Shown piece after piece: positions 43,784-53,900 of a stretch of DNA of 64,000 nt. The notes under the pieces were generated by a model. It was not told the origin of the DNA. It searched no databases and saw nothing but the letters and a program-made list of their open reading frames with translations. Position numbers and translations under genes: made by a program. Every line of letters begins with the position of its first letter. The stretch's first letter is position 1. Source of the DNA: T3Sed10-213 sp012519365 (lineage in GTDB: Bacteria > Planctomycetota > Phycisphaerae > Sedimentisphaerales > Anaerohalosphaeraceae); assembly GCA_033809355.1 (NCBI GenBank), contig JAPXLV010000004.1, positions 8,996 to 72,995 on the forward strand. The letters run 5' to 3'.

Positions 43784-46177
43784 GTGAAAGGAATTGGAAA
43801 AATGTGTGTTTGCGGTCTGCCCGTATTGCTATTGTCGGCACCGGCCTTGGCGGCTGAGTCGGCCGATGAGGGATTCGGGCTGCGGTGGGGTGCACCCCTG
43901 GCGGCAATGGCAACAGCCCTGGTGGCATTGTGGTTTGCGCGCTTTTTTTATAAAAAAGTACTCGAAGCCCCGGCCGGAAGTGAAAAAATGATTGAAATCG
44001 CCGGCCACGTTCAGGAAGGCGCCTACGCCTATCTGTTCCGCCAATACAAGGTGGTGGCTGTCGTATTCCTAATCCTTGTGCTGATTCTGGGATTTCTGGC
44101 TTATGAGGGGATTCAGAACCCCTTCGTGCCGCTGGCGTTCCTGACGGGGGGCTTTTTCAGCGGTTTGTGCGGCTTTTTGGGGATGAAGACCGCCACGATG
44201 GCCTCCAGCCGAACCGCTCAGGGCGCTATGGAAGGGCTGAACCGTGGGTTGCAAGTGGCATTCCGCGCCGGTGCCGTGATGGGGCTGGTGGTGGTGGGCT
44301 TCGGCCTGCTGGATATCACCCTGTGGTATCTGGTATTGGACAAGTTGGTCTATACCACCAAACATATGCAAGAAGGGCTGAGTCTGTTTGGGTTGACACT
44401 GGTGCACGAAGGGATGGATCCGTCCCAGAAATTGATTGAAATAACCGTCACGATGATGACGTTTGGAATGGGTGCTTCAACGCAGGCGTTGTTTGCTCGT
44501 GTCGGCGGCGGTATCTATACCAAGGCCGCGGATGTTGGGGCCGACCTGGTCGGTAAGGTCGAAGCAGGCATACCGGAAGACGACCCGCGGAACCCGGCAA
44601 CCATTGCCGACAATGTGGGCGACAACGTGGGTGATGTGGCCGGTATGGGCGCTGACCTGTACGAAAGTTACTGCGGCTCGATTCTGGCAACGGCAACACT
44701 GGGTGCCGCCCTGTCGCTAACAGCGTTGCCGGGCAACCTGACGCCGCTGAAGGCCGTGCTGGCGCCAATGCTCGTAGCGGGCATGGGGATTCTTCTGTCG
44801 ATCGCCGGCATCTTTATGGTCAAGTGTGAGGAAGGCGCCAGCCAAAAGCAGCTGCTGCGTGCCCTGCTGAAAGGAACACTTGGCAGTTCCGTGCTGATTT
44901 TGGCTGCAATGGTCATTTTGGTGCTGACCGGATTTATGACGTGGGGCATCTTCTTCTCGGTGGTCTCGGGATTGCTGGCCGGCGTCATCATCGGGCAGAT
45001 TACCGAGTACTATACCTCGGATGAATATAAGCCGACCAAGGGGATTGCCGCACAGGCTCAGATGGGCCCGGCCACGACCATCATTGACGGATTCGCCGTT
45101 GGAATGACCTCCACCGGCTGGTCGGTGGTAACCATTGTGCTGGGCATCGTGTGTGCGTTCACGTTTGCCCGCGGCTTTGAAAATTTTGCCTGGGGCTTGT
45201 ACGGTATCGGCTTTGCTGCGGTAGGAATGCTTTCAACACTGGGCATTACGTTAGCGACCGATGCCTATGGGCCGATCGCCGACAATGCCGGCGGCAATGC
45301 CGAGATGTGCGGCCTGGGTGAAGAAGTCCGTAAACGTACCGACGCTCTCGATGCCCTGGGCAATACGACCGCTGCGACCGGTAAGGGCTTTGCCATCGGC
45401 TCGGCGGCGTTGACCGCGATGGCTCTGCTGGCGGCCTATCTGGAAGAAGTGCGTACCTGGATCAAGAAGCTCATTCTGGCCACGCCGGAGGGAATTGACG
45501 GCGTTTGTCAGATCGGCGAAAAGGTCTTTACCTATGCCGATGTGACCACGGCGACCATCATGGATTTCGTCGACGCCTATAATCTGACGATTATGAATCC
45601 GCGGCTGCTGGGCGGGGTCTTTATCGGTGCGATGATGTGTTTTCTGTTCTGTGCCATGCTGATCAAAGCCGTCGGTCGAGCTGCAGGCGCAATGGTCAAT
45701 GAAGTGCGAACCCAATTCCGTGAAAAACCAGGAATTATGGAAGGCACCGATTTGCCGGATTATGCCCGTTGTGTGTCTATTTCCACCGCCGGGGCACAGA
45801 AGGAAATGATTGTTCCCAGTCTGCTGGCGATTATCGTGCCAGTGGCAACGGGCCTGTTGCTGGATGTGGCCGGTGTGATGGGGTTGCTGGCGGGCGTGCT
45901 GACAACCGGCTTTTCGCTGGCGATCACGCTGAACAACTCCGGCGGCGCCTGGGACAACGCCAAGAAGTTTATTGAAAAAGGCAATTACGGCGGCAAAGGC
46001 TCTGCTCCACACAAAGCAGCAGTGGTCGGCGATACTGTCGGCGACCCGTTCAAGGATACCGCCGGGCCAAGCCTGAACATCCTGATCAAACTGATGATGA
46101 TGGTCAGCGTGGTCTTCAGCGGCGTAGTGGTCAAGTATGGCTCTGTTATCGGCAGTTGGTTCGGCATGGGCAACTAA
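43784..46177 (+). CDS. hppA: K+-dependent membrane-bound pyrophosphatase
   Basis: Hydrolyses PPi and pumps H+ or Na+ across the membrane. 797 residues with a signal-like start and about sixteen membrane segments. The PPi site is clear: DVGADLVGKVEAGIPEDDPRN, ADNVGDNVGDVAGMGADLYES and a late DAYGPIADNAGG. The cation-selectivity position reads GNTTAATGKG (Ala530, Gly533); K+-independent enzymes have Lys at the first site, so this one should need K+. Whether it pumps protons or sodium cannot be decided by eye. The start is GTG 43784 with GGAAGG upstream. A strong terminator follows. Confidence 0.96.
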   Translation: MKGIGKMCVCGLPVLLLSAPALAAESADEGFGLRWGAPLAAMATALVALWFARFFYKKVLEAPAGSEKMIEIAGHVQEGAYAYLFRQYKVVAVVFLILVLILGFLAYEGIQNPFVPLAFLTGGFFSGLCGFLGMKTATMASSRTAQGAMEGLNRGLQVAFRAGAVMGLVVVGFGLLDITLWYLVLDKLVYTTKHMQEGLSLFGLTLVHEGMDPSQKLIEITVTMMTFGMGASTQALFARVGGGIYTKAADVGADLVGKVEAGIPEDDPRNPATIADNVGDNVGDVAGMGADLYESYCGSILATATLGAALSLTALPGNLTPLKAVLAPMLVAGMGILLSIAGIFMVKCEEGASQKQLLRALLKGTLGSSVLILAAMVILVLTGFMTWGIFFSVVSGLLAGVIIGQITEYYTSDEYKPTKGIAAQAQMGPATTIIDGFAVGMTSTGWSVVTIVLGIVCAFTFARGFENFAWGLYGIGFAAVGMLSTLGITLATDAYGPIADNAGGNAEMCGLGEEVRKRTDALDALGNTTAATGKGFAIGSAALTAMALLAAYLEEVRTWIKKLILATPEGIDGVCQIGEKVFTYADVTTATIMDFVDAYNLTIMNPRLLGGVFIGAMMCFLFCAMLIKAVGRAAGAMVNEVRTQFREKPGIMEGTDLPDYARCVSISTAGAQKEMIVPSLLAIIVPVATGLLLDVAGVMGLLAGVLTTGFSLAITLNNSGGAWDNAKKFIEKGNYGGKGSAPHKAAVVGDTVGDPFKDTAGPSLNILIKLMMMVSVVFSGVVVKYGSVIGSWFGMGN

Positions 46178-46218
46178 TGGCCGTTGTTGACGCAACGCTG
46201 AAAATCGAGTAATTTACA

Positions 46219-46249
46219 GGGGCGCCCGTTGGGGCGCCCTTGTTTTTTT
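46219..46249 (+). terminator. Rho-independent terminator after hppA
   Basis: Stem GGGCGCC / GGCGCCC (46220-46226 with 46233-46239), a 6-nt loop, then TTG and seven T residues, 42 bp past the hppA stop. Confidence 0.85.
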
Positions 46250-46422
46250 ATTGAGTGACGAAAATGGGCAAAATCAATAGATTTCATCCCCTCTGTTCTT
46301 TGGGAGGGCAATGCCATGTGGAAATGCAAATGCAAATCTGCGTTGAAGCGAGCGACATTGCCCCTGCTTTGGGATGATATCGACTTTTGTAAAGTTGACC
46401 TTTTTTGAAGACCAAAAAACGT

Positions 46423-46872
46423 ATGCAAAATCCATCAAAACCCGCGAAAACAAAGAAAACGACGACCCGCTCGTCGGTCAAAAAAACAACCGCCAGGGGC
46501 GCGGCTAAAAAGAAAACGGCTGAGGTGCCGTTGAACGACAAAGAGTTTGCTGTGCAAGCGGCCCGCATCGCGCGGGATCGACACTGCACGGATATTGTCC
46601 TGCTGGATTTGCGGGGGATTAGCCCCGCGACGGATTATTTTCTTATCGCCACAGGCACCAGCGATAGGCAGAGCCGCACGGTCGCTGATGAGGTGTTGAT
46701 GCTGGCCAAACAGAAATTCAACCTGCAATGCTTCGGCAACGCCGGTTATGAACAGGGGCAATGGATTTTGCTGGATTTTGTGAACGTGGTGGTGCATATC
46801 TTCGACGCAAAATATCGCGAGTACTACAACCTTGAAATGCTCTGGGGCGACGCCAAGAGAATCGACTATTGA
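46423..46872 (+). CDS. rsfS: Ribosomal silencing factor RsfS (Iojap family)
   Basis: 149 residues. The core (about 37-149) is the RsfS domain with DIVLLDLRGISPATDYFLIATGTSDRQ and WILLDFVNVVVHIFDAKYREYYNLEMLWGDAKRI. It binds uL14 and blocks subunit joining when nutrients are short. An unusual N-terminal tail of about 36 residues is rich in Lys, Thr and Ala (KPAKTKKTTTRSSVKKTT). ATG 46423 is used; TTG 46405 would add six residues. argS begins 15 bp downstream, so the two are one unit. Confidence 0.92.
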   Translation: MQNPSKPAKTKKTTTRSSVKKTTARGAAKKKTAEVPLNDKEFAVQAARIARDRHCTDIVLLDLRGISPATDYFLIATGTSDRQSRTVADEVLMLAKQKFNLQCFGNAGYEQGQWILLDFVNVVVHIFDAKYREYYNLEMLWGDAKRIDY

Positions 46873-46887
46873 AGACGGACGATTAAG

Positions 46888-48651
46888 ATGAAGCCAATTA
46901 CGGATATTTTGGAACACCGGATTTCGGCAGCGATTCAGGCGGCAGCGGGTATACAGGCCCCTGCCCTGGTGCGCCCCGCGGCGGACACAAAATTCGGCGA
47001 TTATCAGGCCAACGGCATTATGGCCGCGGCCAAACACCTCAAGACCAATCCCCGGCAACTGGCAGAACAGGTGGTCGCGGCAATGGATGTTGACGACGTA
47101 AGCGAACAGCCCAACGTCGCGGGGCCCGGGTTTATTAACTTGCGGCTGAAGGACTCTTTTTTGGCCGAGCGATTGATGGGGATGCACCGCGACACCGACC
47201 GGCTGGGCATAGACAAGACCGAGACCCCCCGCAGCGTCGTGGTGGATTACTCCGGCCCCAATATCGCCAAGCAAATGCACGTCGGCCACCTGCGCAGTAC
47301 CATCATCGGCGACTGCATTGCCCGGCTTTATGAATTTGCCGGCCATCGTGTTATCCGGCAAAACCACATCGGCGACTGGGGCACGCAGTTTGGGATGCTG
47401 ATCGCTTATCTGAAAGAACAATATCCGCACATTCTTGAGAACCCTGCATCGGTGCATATCGCCGATCTCGAAGCGTTCTACCAGAACGCCAAGCGCCTAT
47501 CGGACGAAAATAGTGCATTTGCCGCAAAAGCCCGCCAAGAAGTGGTGCGGCTGCACAATCATCACCCTGACACGATGGCTGTCTGGAAGCACATTGTCGA
47601 ACAATCGCGGCAGCATTATCAGCCCATCTATGATATGTTAAACGTGACGTTAAAGCCCGAAGACGAACGCGGCGAAAGTTTTTACGCAGACAAATTGGCC
47701 AACGTCGTGGAGGAATTGAAAGCCAAAGGGCTGGCTGTGGAATCAGACGGGGCGATATGTGTGTTCCCGGAAGGGTTTAAGAATAAGGACGGCCAGCCGC
47801 TGCCGTTTATCATCCAAAAAAGCGACGGGGCTTTTTTGTATGCCACAACGGATTTGGCGGCGCTGCGGTATCGACTGTTTGAATTGAAGGCCGACGCGGT
47901 GATCTACGTCACCGACGCGCGGCAGGCGATGCACTTTCAGATGCTGTTTGCTGTGGCCAGGATGGCCGGCTGGGTTAACACTGAAACGTTGCTCGAGCAT
48001 GTCAGTTTCGGGACGATGCTCGGCGCTGACGGCAAGCCCTTTAAGACCCGCAGCGGCGGAACAGTCAAACTCAAAGACCTGCTCCAAGAGGCTGTCGAAC
48101 GTGCCAAGGCAGTGGTCGAACAGAAAAATCCCGCCCTGTCGGCCGAACAAAAAGAAAAAATCGCCCGAGCCGTCGGCATCGGCGCAGTCAAATACGCCGA
48201 TTATGCCAACAATCGCAACAGCGATTATGTGTTCAGTTTTGATCGCATGCTGGCGATGGACGGCAACACTGCACCCTATATGCAGTATGCTTATGCTCGC
48301 ATCAAATCCATCGAACGCAAGGCCGCCGGCAAAGAGGTGGACATCCAACAGGAGCTGGACGGCATCCCCACCGTACTGCTGACCGAGCCGGAGGAAAAAG
48401 AACTGGCCAAACTACTGGTTCGCTACGATCAGGCCATCGCGGCCGCAACGGCAGAATATCGCCCGAATTACCTGACCGGCTATCTGTACGACCTGGCCCA
48501 GGCGTTTAGTCGGTTCTACACGGCCTGTCCAGTGTTGACGGCTGAGCCGCAACATCGCCCGACACGGCTGCTCTTGTGTGACCTGACCGCACGGACCATA
48601 CGGCATGGATTGAGCGAACTGTTGGGCATCGAAGTGCCGGAACAAATGTAA
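46888..48651 (+). CDS. argS: Arginyl-tRNA synthetase
   Basis: Class I synthetase, 587 residues. The N-terminal additional domain that recognises tRNA-Arg precedes the catalytic core, whose HIGH motif is HVGH in PNIAKQMHVGHLRST, and GDWGTQFGM follows. The KMSK loop is replaced by FKTRSGGTVKL, as usual in many ArgRS. The helical anticodon-binding domain ends the protein (LYDLAQAFSRFYTACPV). It forms a unit with rsfS and the second yjbQ, 14 bp later. Confidence 0.97.
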   Translation: MKPITDILEHRISAAIQAAAGIQAPALVRPAADTKFGDYQANGIMAAAKHLKTNPRQLAEQVVAAMDVDDVSEQPNVAGPGFINLRLKDSFLAERLMGMHRDTDRLGIDKTETPRSVVVDYSGPNIAKQMHVGHLRSTIIGDCIARLYEFAGHRVIRQNHIGDWGTQFGMLIAYLKEQYPHILENPASVHIADLEAFYQNAKRLSDENSAFAAKARQEVVRLHNHHPDTMAVWKHIVEQSRQHYQPIYDMLNVTLKPEDERGESFYADKLANVVEELKAKGLAVESDGAICVFPEGFKNKDGQPLPFIIQKSDGAFLYATTDLAALRYRLFELKADAVIYVTDARQAMHFQMLFAVARMAGWVNTETLLEHVSFGTMLGADGKPFKTRSGGTVKLKDLLQEAVERAKAVVEQKNPALSAEQKEKIARAVGIGAVKYADYANNRNSDYVFSFDRMLAMDGNTAPYMQYAYARIKSIERKAAGKEVDIQQELDGIPTVLLTEPEEKELAKLLVRYDQAIAAATAEYRPNYLTGYLYDLAQAFSRFYTACPVLTAEPQHRPTRLLLCDLTARTIRHGLSELLGIEVPEQM

Positions 48652-48665
48652 AATCGGAGGACACA

Positions 48666-49076
48666 ATGCCTATCCACTACACCACCCTTTCGATTCGGAC
48701 GAATCGCCGCAATCAGATGATCGACATTACCGCCCTCGTCGCCGAGGCTGTCGCTGAAAGCGGTATTCAAAATGGAACGGCAATGATTTTCTGCCCCCAC
48801 ACCACCGCAGCAATTACCATCAATGAAAACGCCGATCCGGACGTGCCGCACGATATCCTGCTGACCTTGGAAGCGCTGTTGCCGCAGGAACGCAGGGGGT
48901 ACCGGCACGCCGAAGGCAACAGCGACGCTCACGTCAAGGCCTCGCTGGTCGGAGCAAGCGAACAGGTAATGATTCAAGAGGGACGATTGAAACTGGGCAC
49001 ATGGCAGGCGGTGTTCTTCTGCGAATTCGACGGGCCTCGCAGCCGCCGCGTTTTCGTCCAGCTGACAGGGCTATAA
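48666..49076 (+). CDS. YjbQ/UPF0047 family protein (second copy)
   Basis: 136 residues, complete domain. Motifs are CPHTTAAITINENADPDVPHD and NSDAHVKASLVGASEQVMIQEGRLKLGTWQAVFFCEFDG. The family may bind a metal or phosphate ligand through the conserved His and Asp. It differs clearly from the first copy (40476-40892), for instance PHTT here where the other has MHIT. Its position 14 bp after argS suggests co-transcription with translation genes. Confidence 0.9.
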   Translation: MPIHYTTLSIRTNRRNQMIDITALVAEAVAESGIQNGTAMIFCPHTTAAITINENADPDVPHDILLTLEALLPQERRGYRHAEGNSDAHVKASLVGASEQVMIQEGRLKLGTWQAVFFCEFDGPRSRRVFVQLTGL

Positions 49077-49110
49077 CGCCGGCAGACATCGTCGTAAGAT
49101 GCCGCACGAG

Positions 49111-50592
49111 TTAATCCCATCCCACCCCCCAGTATCGCGCCAATTCGGCCAGATCGAGGACATCAATGACATTGTTCGGCGGCAGAGCCAGATCATAACG
49201 TCGGCAAAAATACGGTTCGGCGTCTGTCAGCATCCACGCTGAGGTCAGAATAACCAGATCCGGCGTATCGACAACACCATCATAATTCAGATCGGCCGGA
49301 ATGAGATACCCTATCGGTTCGGGGTTGTCATCAGGATCGTTCAAAACGCACAGGCCGCGAGGGGAACTTTGCGCCGAAGCGCTGTCGATCAGGGCCTGAC
49401 GAATGGCATAGACCCCCGCAGCATGGGTCGCGCGCCCGTGAGCGGCGATATACAGCGCAACCAAACCCGTCGCATGGGGGGCGGCCATGCTTGTGCCGCT
49501 TTTGGTGCTGTACGTGCTGTTGATATGCGTGGAATAGATGTATGTGCCGGGCATCATCAGATCAATCGCACCGCCGGGAGAATACACCGGATTGGACGAT
49601 GTAACCAAATTGCTGAAGTTACTGAAGGACGCAAAGGAGTCGTCCGGTCCGTAACCGGTTGAACTGCCCACCCCGCCGGGCAAGCCGTCACGGTCGGCCA
49701 GCGCCGAAATGGCCGCGACTTCCGGATAGGCGGCCGGCACGACATCGTCGTTCGTTTTGAATTGGCCGTCGGGGCCGTAAATATCCTGAGCGTCATTGCC
49801 GGCGGCGGCAACCACCACGACCCCTTGGGCCACGGCGTTCCGAATGGCATTACGCAAGGCAGTGTGATATCCCTCACCGGTCAGGCTGATGTTGATGACA
49901 GCAACCGTATCAACATTCTCAAGAACCCAGTCAATCGCCGCAACAACGTCGCTAAGATAGCTCTGGTCGTTATCATTAAACACTTTCAGCGCCCAGAGCC
50001 GAGCCCCCGGCGCTGCGCCGACCGTGCCAATGTTGTTATCCAGCGCCCCGATAATGCCGGCTACATGTGTGCCGTGGCCGTTGCTGTCACCAAACTGGTC
50101 ATCTTGAGACTGACGAAAAATCTCTTGCCCTGCGGAATAAAAGCGTCTTCCACCGACGACATTCAAATCCGGATGGTCGGGTTGAATGCCGGTATCAATG
50201 ACCGCAACATCGACATCGACCCGCTGATCGATGCCGTTGATATTGGCAATGGGACTGCGATGGGCATTCATTCGCTTGACACCGTTGGGGACAGTCTGGG
50301 CAGCCGGGTACATGGGCACGTCCGGCTCGATAAACTGAACGCCGGGCAAATGACGCAGACGCTCTGCCGACACATTCGCAGGCAGGGTAATCGTAAAGCC
50401 GCGTAAGGCTCGACGGAAGGTATGCCCACGAAATCCCCCCGCCGCACGCTCGGCCGAAGCGGCCAGCCGTTCGATATCCGCCGGACGCACCGACGGGTCA
50501 AACTGCACGATATAACGGTTTGCACCCCCGCCGGCAGCGATAGGCATAAGGCCAAATAGCATCACCCCCGCAATCAATACTCTGGACAGCAT
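49111..50592 (-). CDS. Secreted subtilisin-like serine protease with dockerin
   Basis: 493 residues: signal peptide (about 1-22), an I9-type propeptide (NRYIVQFDPSVRP...), an S8 catalytic domain (about 120-410) and two calcium-loop dockerin repeats at the end (DLNYDGVVDTPDLVILTSAW, then NVIDVLDLAELARYWG). The catalytic triad is Asp133 in AVIDTGIQ, His173 in NGHGTHVAG and Ser368 in SGTSMAAPHATG; the oxyanion Asn is in AAAGND. GGAG stands 6 nt before ATG 50592. It is convergent with the second yjbQ. A -10-like TATAAA lies on the minus strand at 50625-50630, with an AGCCAA complement 15 bp off, too poor to call. Confidence 0.93.
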   Translation of the reverse strand: MLSRVLIAGVMLFGLMPIAAGGGANRYIVQFDPSVRPADIERLAASAERAAGGFRGHTFRRALRGFTITLPANVSAERLRHLPGVQFIEPDVPMYPAAQTVPNGVKRMNAHRSPIANINGIDQRVDVDVAVIDTGIQPDHPDLNVVGGRRFYSAGQEIFRQSQDDQFGDSNGHGTHVAGIIGALDNNIGTVGAAPGARLWALKVFNDNDQSYLSDVVAAIDWVLENVDTVAVINISLTGEGYHTALRNAIRNAVAQGVVVVAAAGNDAQDIYGPDGQFKTNDDVVPAAYPEVAAISALADRDGLPGGVGSSTGYGPDDSFASFSNFSNLVTSSNPVYSPGGAIDLMMPGTYIYSTHINSTYSTKSGTSMAAPHATGLVALYIAAHGRATHAAGVYAIRQALIDSASAQSSPRGLCVLNDPDDNPEPIGYLIPADLNYDGVVDTPDLVILTSAWMLTDAEPYFCRRYDLALPPNNVIDVLDLAELARYWGVGWD

Positions 50593-50989
50593 CCCAATCT
50601 CCGAATATTTACACAATTACATATTTTATAACAGATTGCCCATAAAGCCAACAAAGAAACCCCACAATTAACTTTACATCCGGCAATATATGAAACCCTT
50701 ACAGGGACAGAGCAACTTTAACATAAAAAAACACGTCTGGTTAAGAGTCAAAAACGTTAATCACGGCCAGAAAAATTTGATATGTGCTGCATAGCACCAT
50801 TGTGGTTTTGGCTGAAAAAGGTAAGGGTAGCTCTGATGCTGTAACGATAACGTCAAATAAGGCAGGGACATTAACCGAAAAGCGGCGTTGTAATCATCGG
50901 ATATTCCTGTTGCCAAAGCGCTCGGTTCGTTGCAAAATGTATAAGCATTTATGGAAATACAAGACCTTCAAAACAAAGGCAGGCCGGCA
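50593..50989. other. Divergent intergenic region between subtilase and addB
   Basis: 397 bp separate the two divergent genes. I see no convincing gene. A short hairpin GTGCT-GCAT-AGCAC is at 50784-50797; it has no T run and is not a terminator. A reading frame from 50784 to 51095 overlaps addB and has no Shine-Dalgarno or similarity. Confidence 0.5.
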
Positions 50990-53900
50990 ATGGGGAAAAT
51001 ACGGTTTATGTTGGGGCGAAGCGGAACGGGCAAAACGACCCGCTGCATCACGGCGGCGGCCGAATCGCTGCTTGCCGAACAGACGACCCCCTTGATTTTG
51101 TTGACGCCGGAACAGGCCACATATCAGATGGAACAAATGGTGCTGGCCCACCCGGGTGTGGAGGGGTTTAGCCGACTGCGGGTGCTGTCGTTCAATCGGC
51201 TGGTATTCTGGCTCAATCGGCGTCTGCGAACAGGCACGGAACTGTCGCGATTGGGTCGGCAAATGGTCACATACCGCATTTTGCTGGAGCAGGCCAAAAA
51301 TCTGAGTCTGTATCACAAGGCCGCCCGTCAGCCGGGACTGGCCGAGCGGCTCAGCGGGTTGCTGGCCGAACTTCAACAGGCCGACTGCACTCCTGAACAG
51401 ATTGCCGAATTGGCCAAGCAGATTGGCACGCAAATGCCCAACAGTACGGCGGCTCGAAAATGGGCGGATATAGCGGTGGTCTTTTCGGCCTATGCGGCGT
51501 TTTTTGAGGCGTCCGAAGCGCTGCGCAATCCGGAAGCAGAGTTGACCGCCGCACGCCGGAATGTGGCCGCCTCGCCGTTTGTTCGCGGGGCGCATATTTG
51601 GGTGGACGGCTTTTCGGGTTTTACGGCTCAGGAACGCCAGATACTCGTGGAACTGGCGCGACATTGTGACACCATGCACATTGCCTTGTGCCTGGATCCG
51701 ACAACACTTGACCTCGACAATACAGATACCCAAACCCTTGATCCGGCAGGACTGTTTTACACAACCGAACAAACCTACGCGGACTTGCTCGGTATTTTTC
51801 GCAAATGCCGCTTTGAAGTATTGCCCCCTGAAATTTTGAATCGCCCGCTTCGATTTACCCCGACGCCGGCCCTGGGGCATATTGAAACGGCGTTGGCCTC
51901 GAATACAACCGACGTCGTGGCCAGTAAAGGGGCAGTGGATATCGTCTGCTGCCCGGATATGCGCAGCGAAGCGGAATGGGCGGCACGACGGATCTGCGAA
52001 CTGGTACGCAACAAGGGCTATCGTTATCGGCAGATCGCCGTAGCTGTACCGGATATGGAACAGTATGGGGCCTATCTGGAATCGGCGTTCGCACGATGTG
52101 AGATTCCGTGTTTTTTAGATCGTCCGACCACGGTTCGCCATCATCCCCTGGCCGAGACCCTTCAGGCGGCGCTGGCCGCGGCCAGGGACTATTGCACCAC
52201 CGATATTTTGTGTTTTCTAAAAAGCGGCCTGACCGATATCACAAATGAACAGATTGAACGGTTGGAGCAATACTGTCTGCAATACGGAATTGAACAGGAA
52301 GACTGGACAGATGCGTCGCCGTGGGTATTTGCCGCAGAAGATCGGGCGCGGCAAGAGGAGGCGATAGATCAACTGCGAAAGAAAGTCGTTGCGTGGTTGT
52401 GTCCTCTGCACGAAACCTTGTACGCGCACGCCAAGTCTCTCGAGGCGGCAATGTTTGTGCGGGCGGTATGGAATTTTCTTGAGGCCATTGACGCACGAAA
52501 GCAATTGGCCCGATGGGCGCAGGACGACCCGACCGATTCGCAGGGCCACCGGCAGACGTGGGTTCAGTTGACGGCGGTACTGGATGAAATGGAACGTGTC
52601 TTTGTCGGACGGCCGGAACAGACCGACGTGTTTGTCTCCACGCTGACCGATGCCCTCTCGACACTGACGATCAAACTCATCCCACCGAAGCTGGATCAGG
52701 TCTTGATCGGTTCGATTGAGCGGAGCCGCCATCCGGAGATACGGGCGATGTTTTTGCTCGGCAGTACACAAAATCAGTTTCCGATCCCGCTTTCGACAAC
52801 GGATATACTGGGGCAAAGCGAACGGCAGGCAGCCCGTCAACAGGGGGTGGACCTGGCCGAACCGCTGATGCAGCAGCTTTCCAAACGTCATTATTTGGCC
52901 TATATCGCCCTGACACGGGCATCGGAGTATGTGGCCATCAGTTATCCGCAAGTGGACGAAAAAGGAGCCCCGGTTGTGCCCTCCATCTGGCTCGACCGAG
53001 TCAGCGGTCTGTTTACCGATGTTCAGCCGCGAGCGGCAGGCACTCAGACGAAAATATTGCAAAGCCAAAGCATCGCCGAACTGGCCGAGCGACTGGCGGC
53101 TGCCTGCGGCAAAGACCGCCCGCCCTTTAGCTCCACTGACGGAGCGGCCTTTGCCCTGCACGCATCGCTGACGTCGTCGCACGCTCCAATTCGCGAAACC
53201 GCCGAACATGTGATGCGTGCGTTAACCTACACCAATCATGCCGAGTTGACCAACGAGCGGGCTCTGGACCAATTCAAGCGAATTTCCGTCTTTTCTGCAT
53301 CACGGTTGAAGACCTTCGCAGCCTGCCCCTATAAACATTTTGCCAATTATATCCTCGACCTTGAAAAACGAGTGATTTTGCGTTTTGAGCCACTGGATAT
53401 AGGCAGTTTTTATCATTCCGTCCTTGAATCGCTGTTTGGTCAACTCAAACAACGCGGCTTATCGTGGTCCGCCATTCCGGCTGATGACCTGATGGACCTC
53501 TGCAATGTGACAATCAACCAAACCATTCAGAACAATCCGACGATGACGGCGTTTATGCGGCGTTACTTTCATCATCGTTATATCATCGAGTCGAGCGCTG
53601 ATGTGCTGCGGCGGTTTGTACCGGTCTTGGCCGAGATGGAAAAGGCCGGACAGTTTCGACAAGCCTTGGCAGAATATGATTTTTTATGCACACTGGACAC
53701 AGACAAGGACATTTCGCTTAAAGGCCGTATCGACCGGCTGGACACTGCCAAAATAGACGGTCAAACGGTTGCGACGATTTTTGATTTTAAGCTCAATTGG
53801 AGTTCAATCACCTGGGACAAACTGTTTTACGGACTGGATGTACAGCTTTTGATCTATCTGCTGGTGGCCTCGGTTCTTCGGAATGAAATTCAGGCCGACA

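Noticed and set aside
50784..51095. Open frame upstream of addB
   Set aside because: No Shine-Dalgarno, composition unlike protein, and overlap with the start of AddB.
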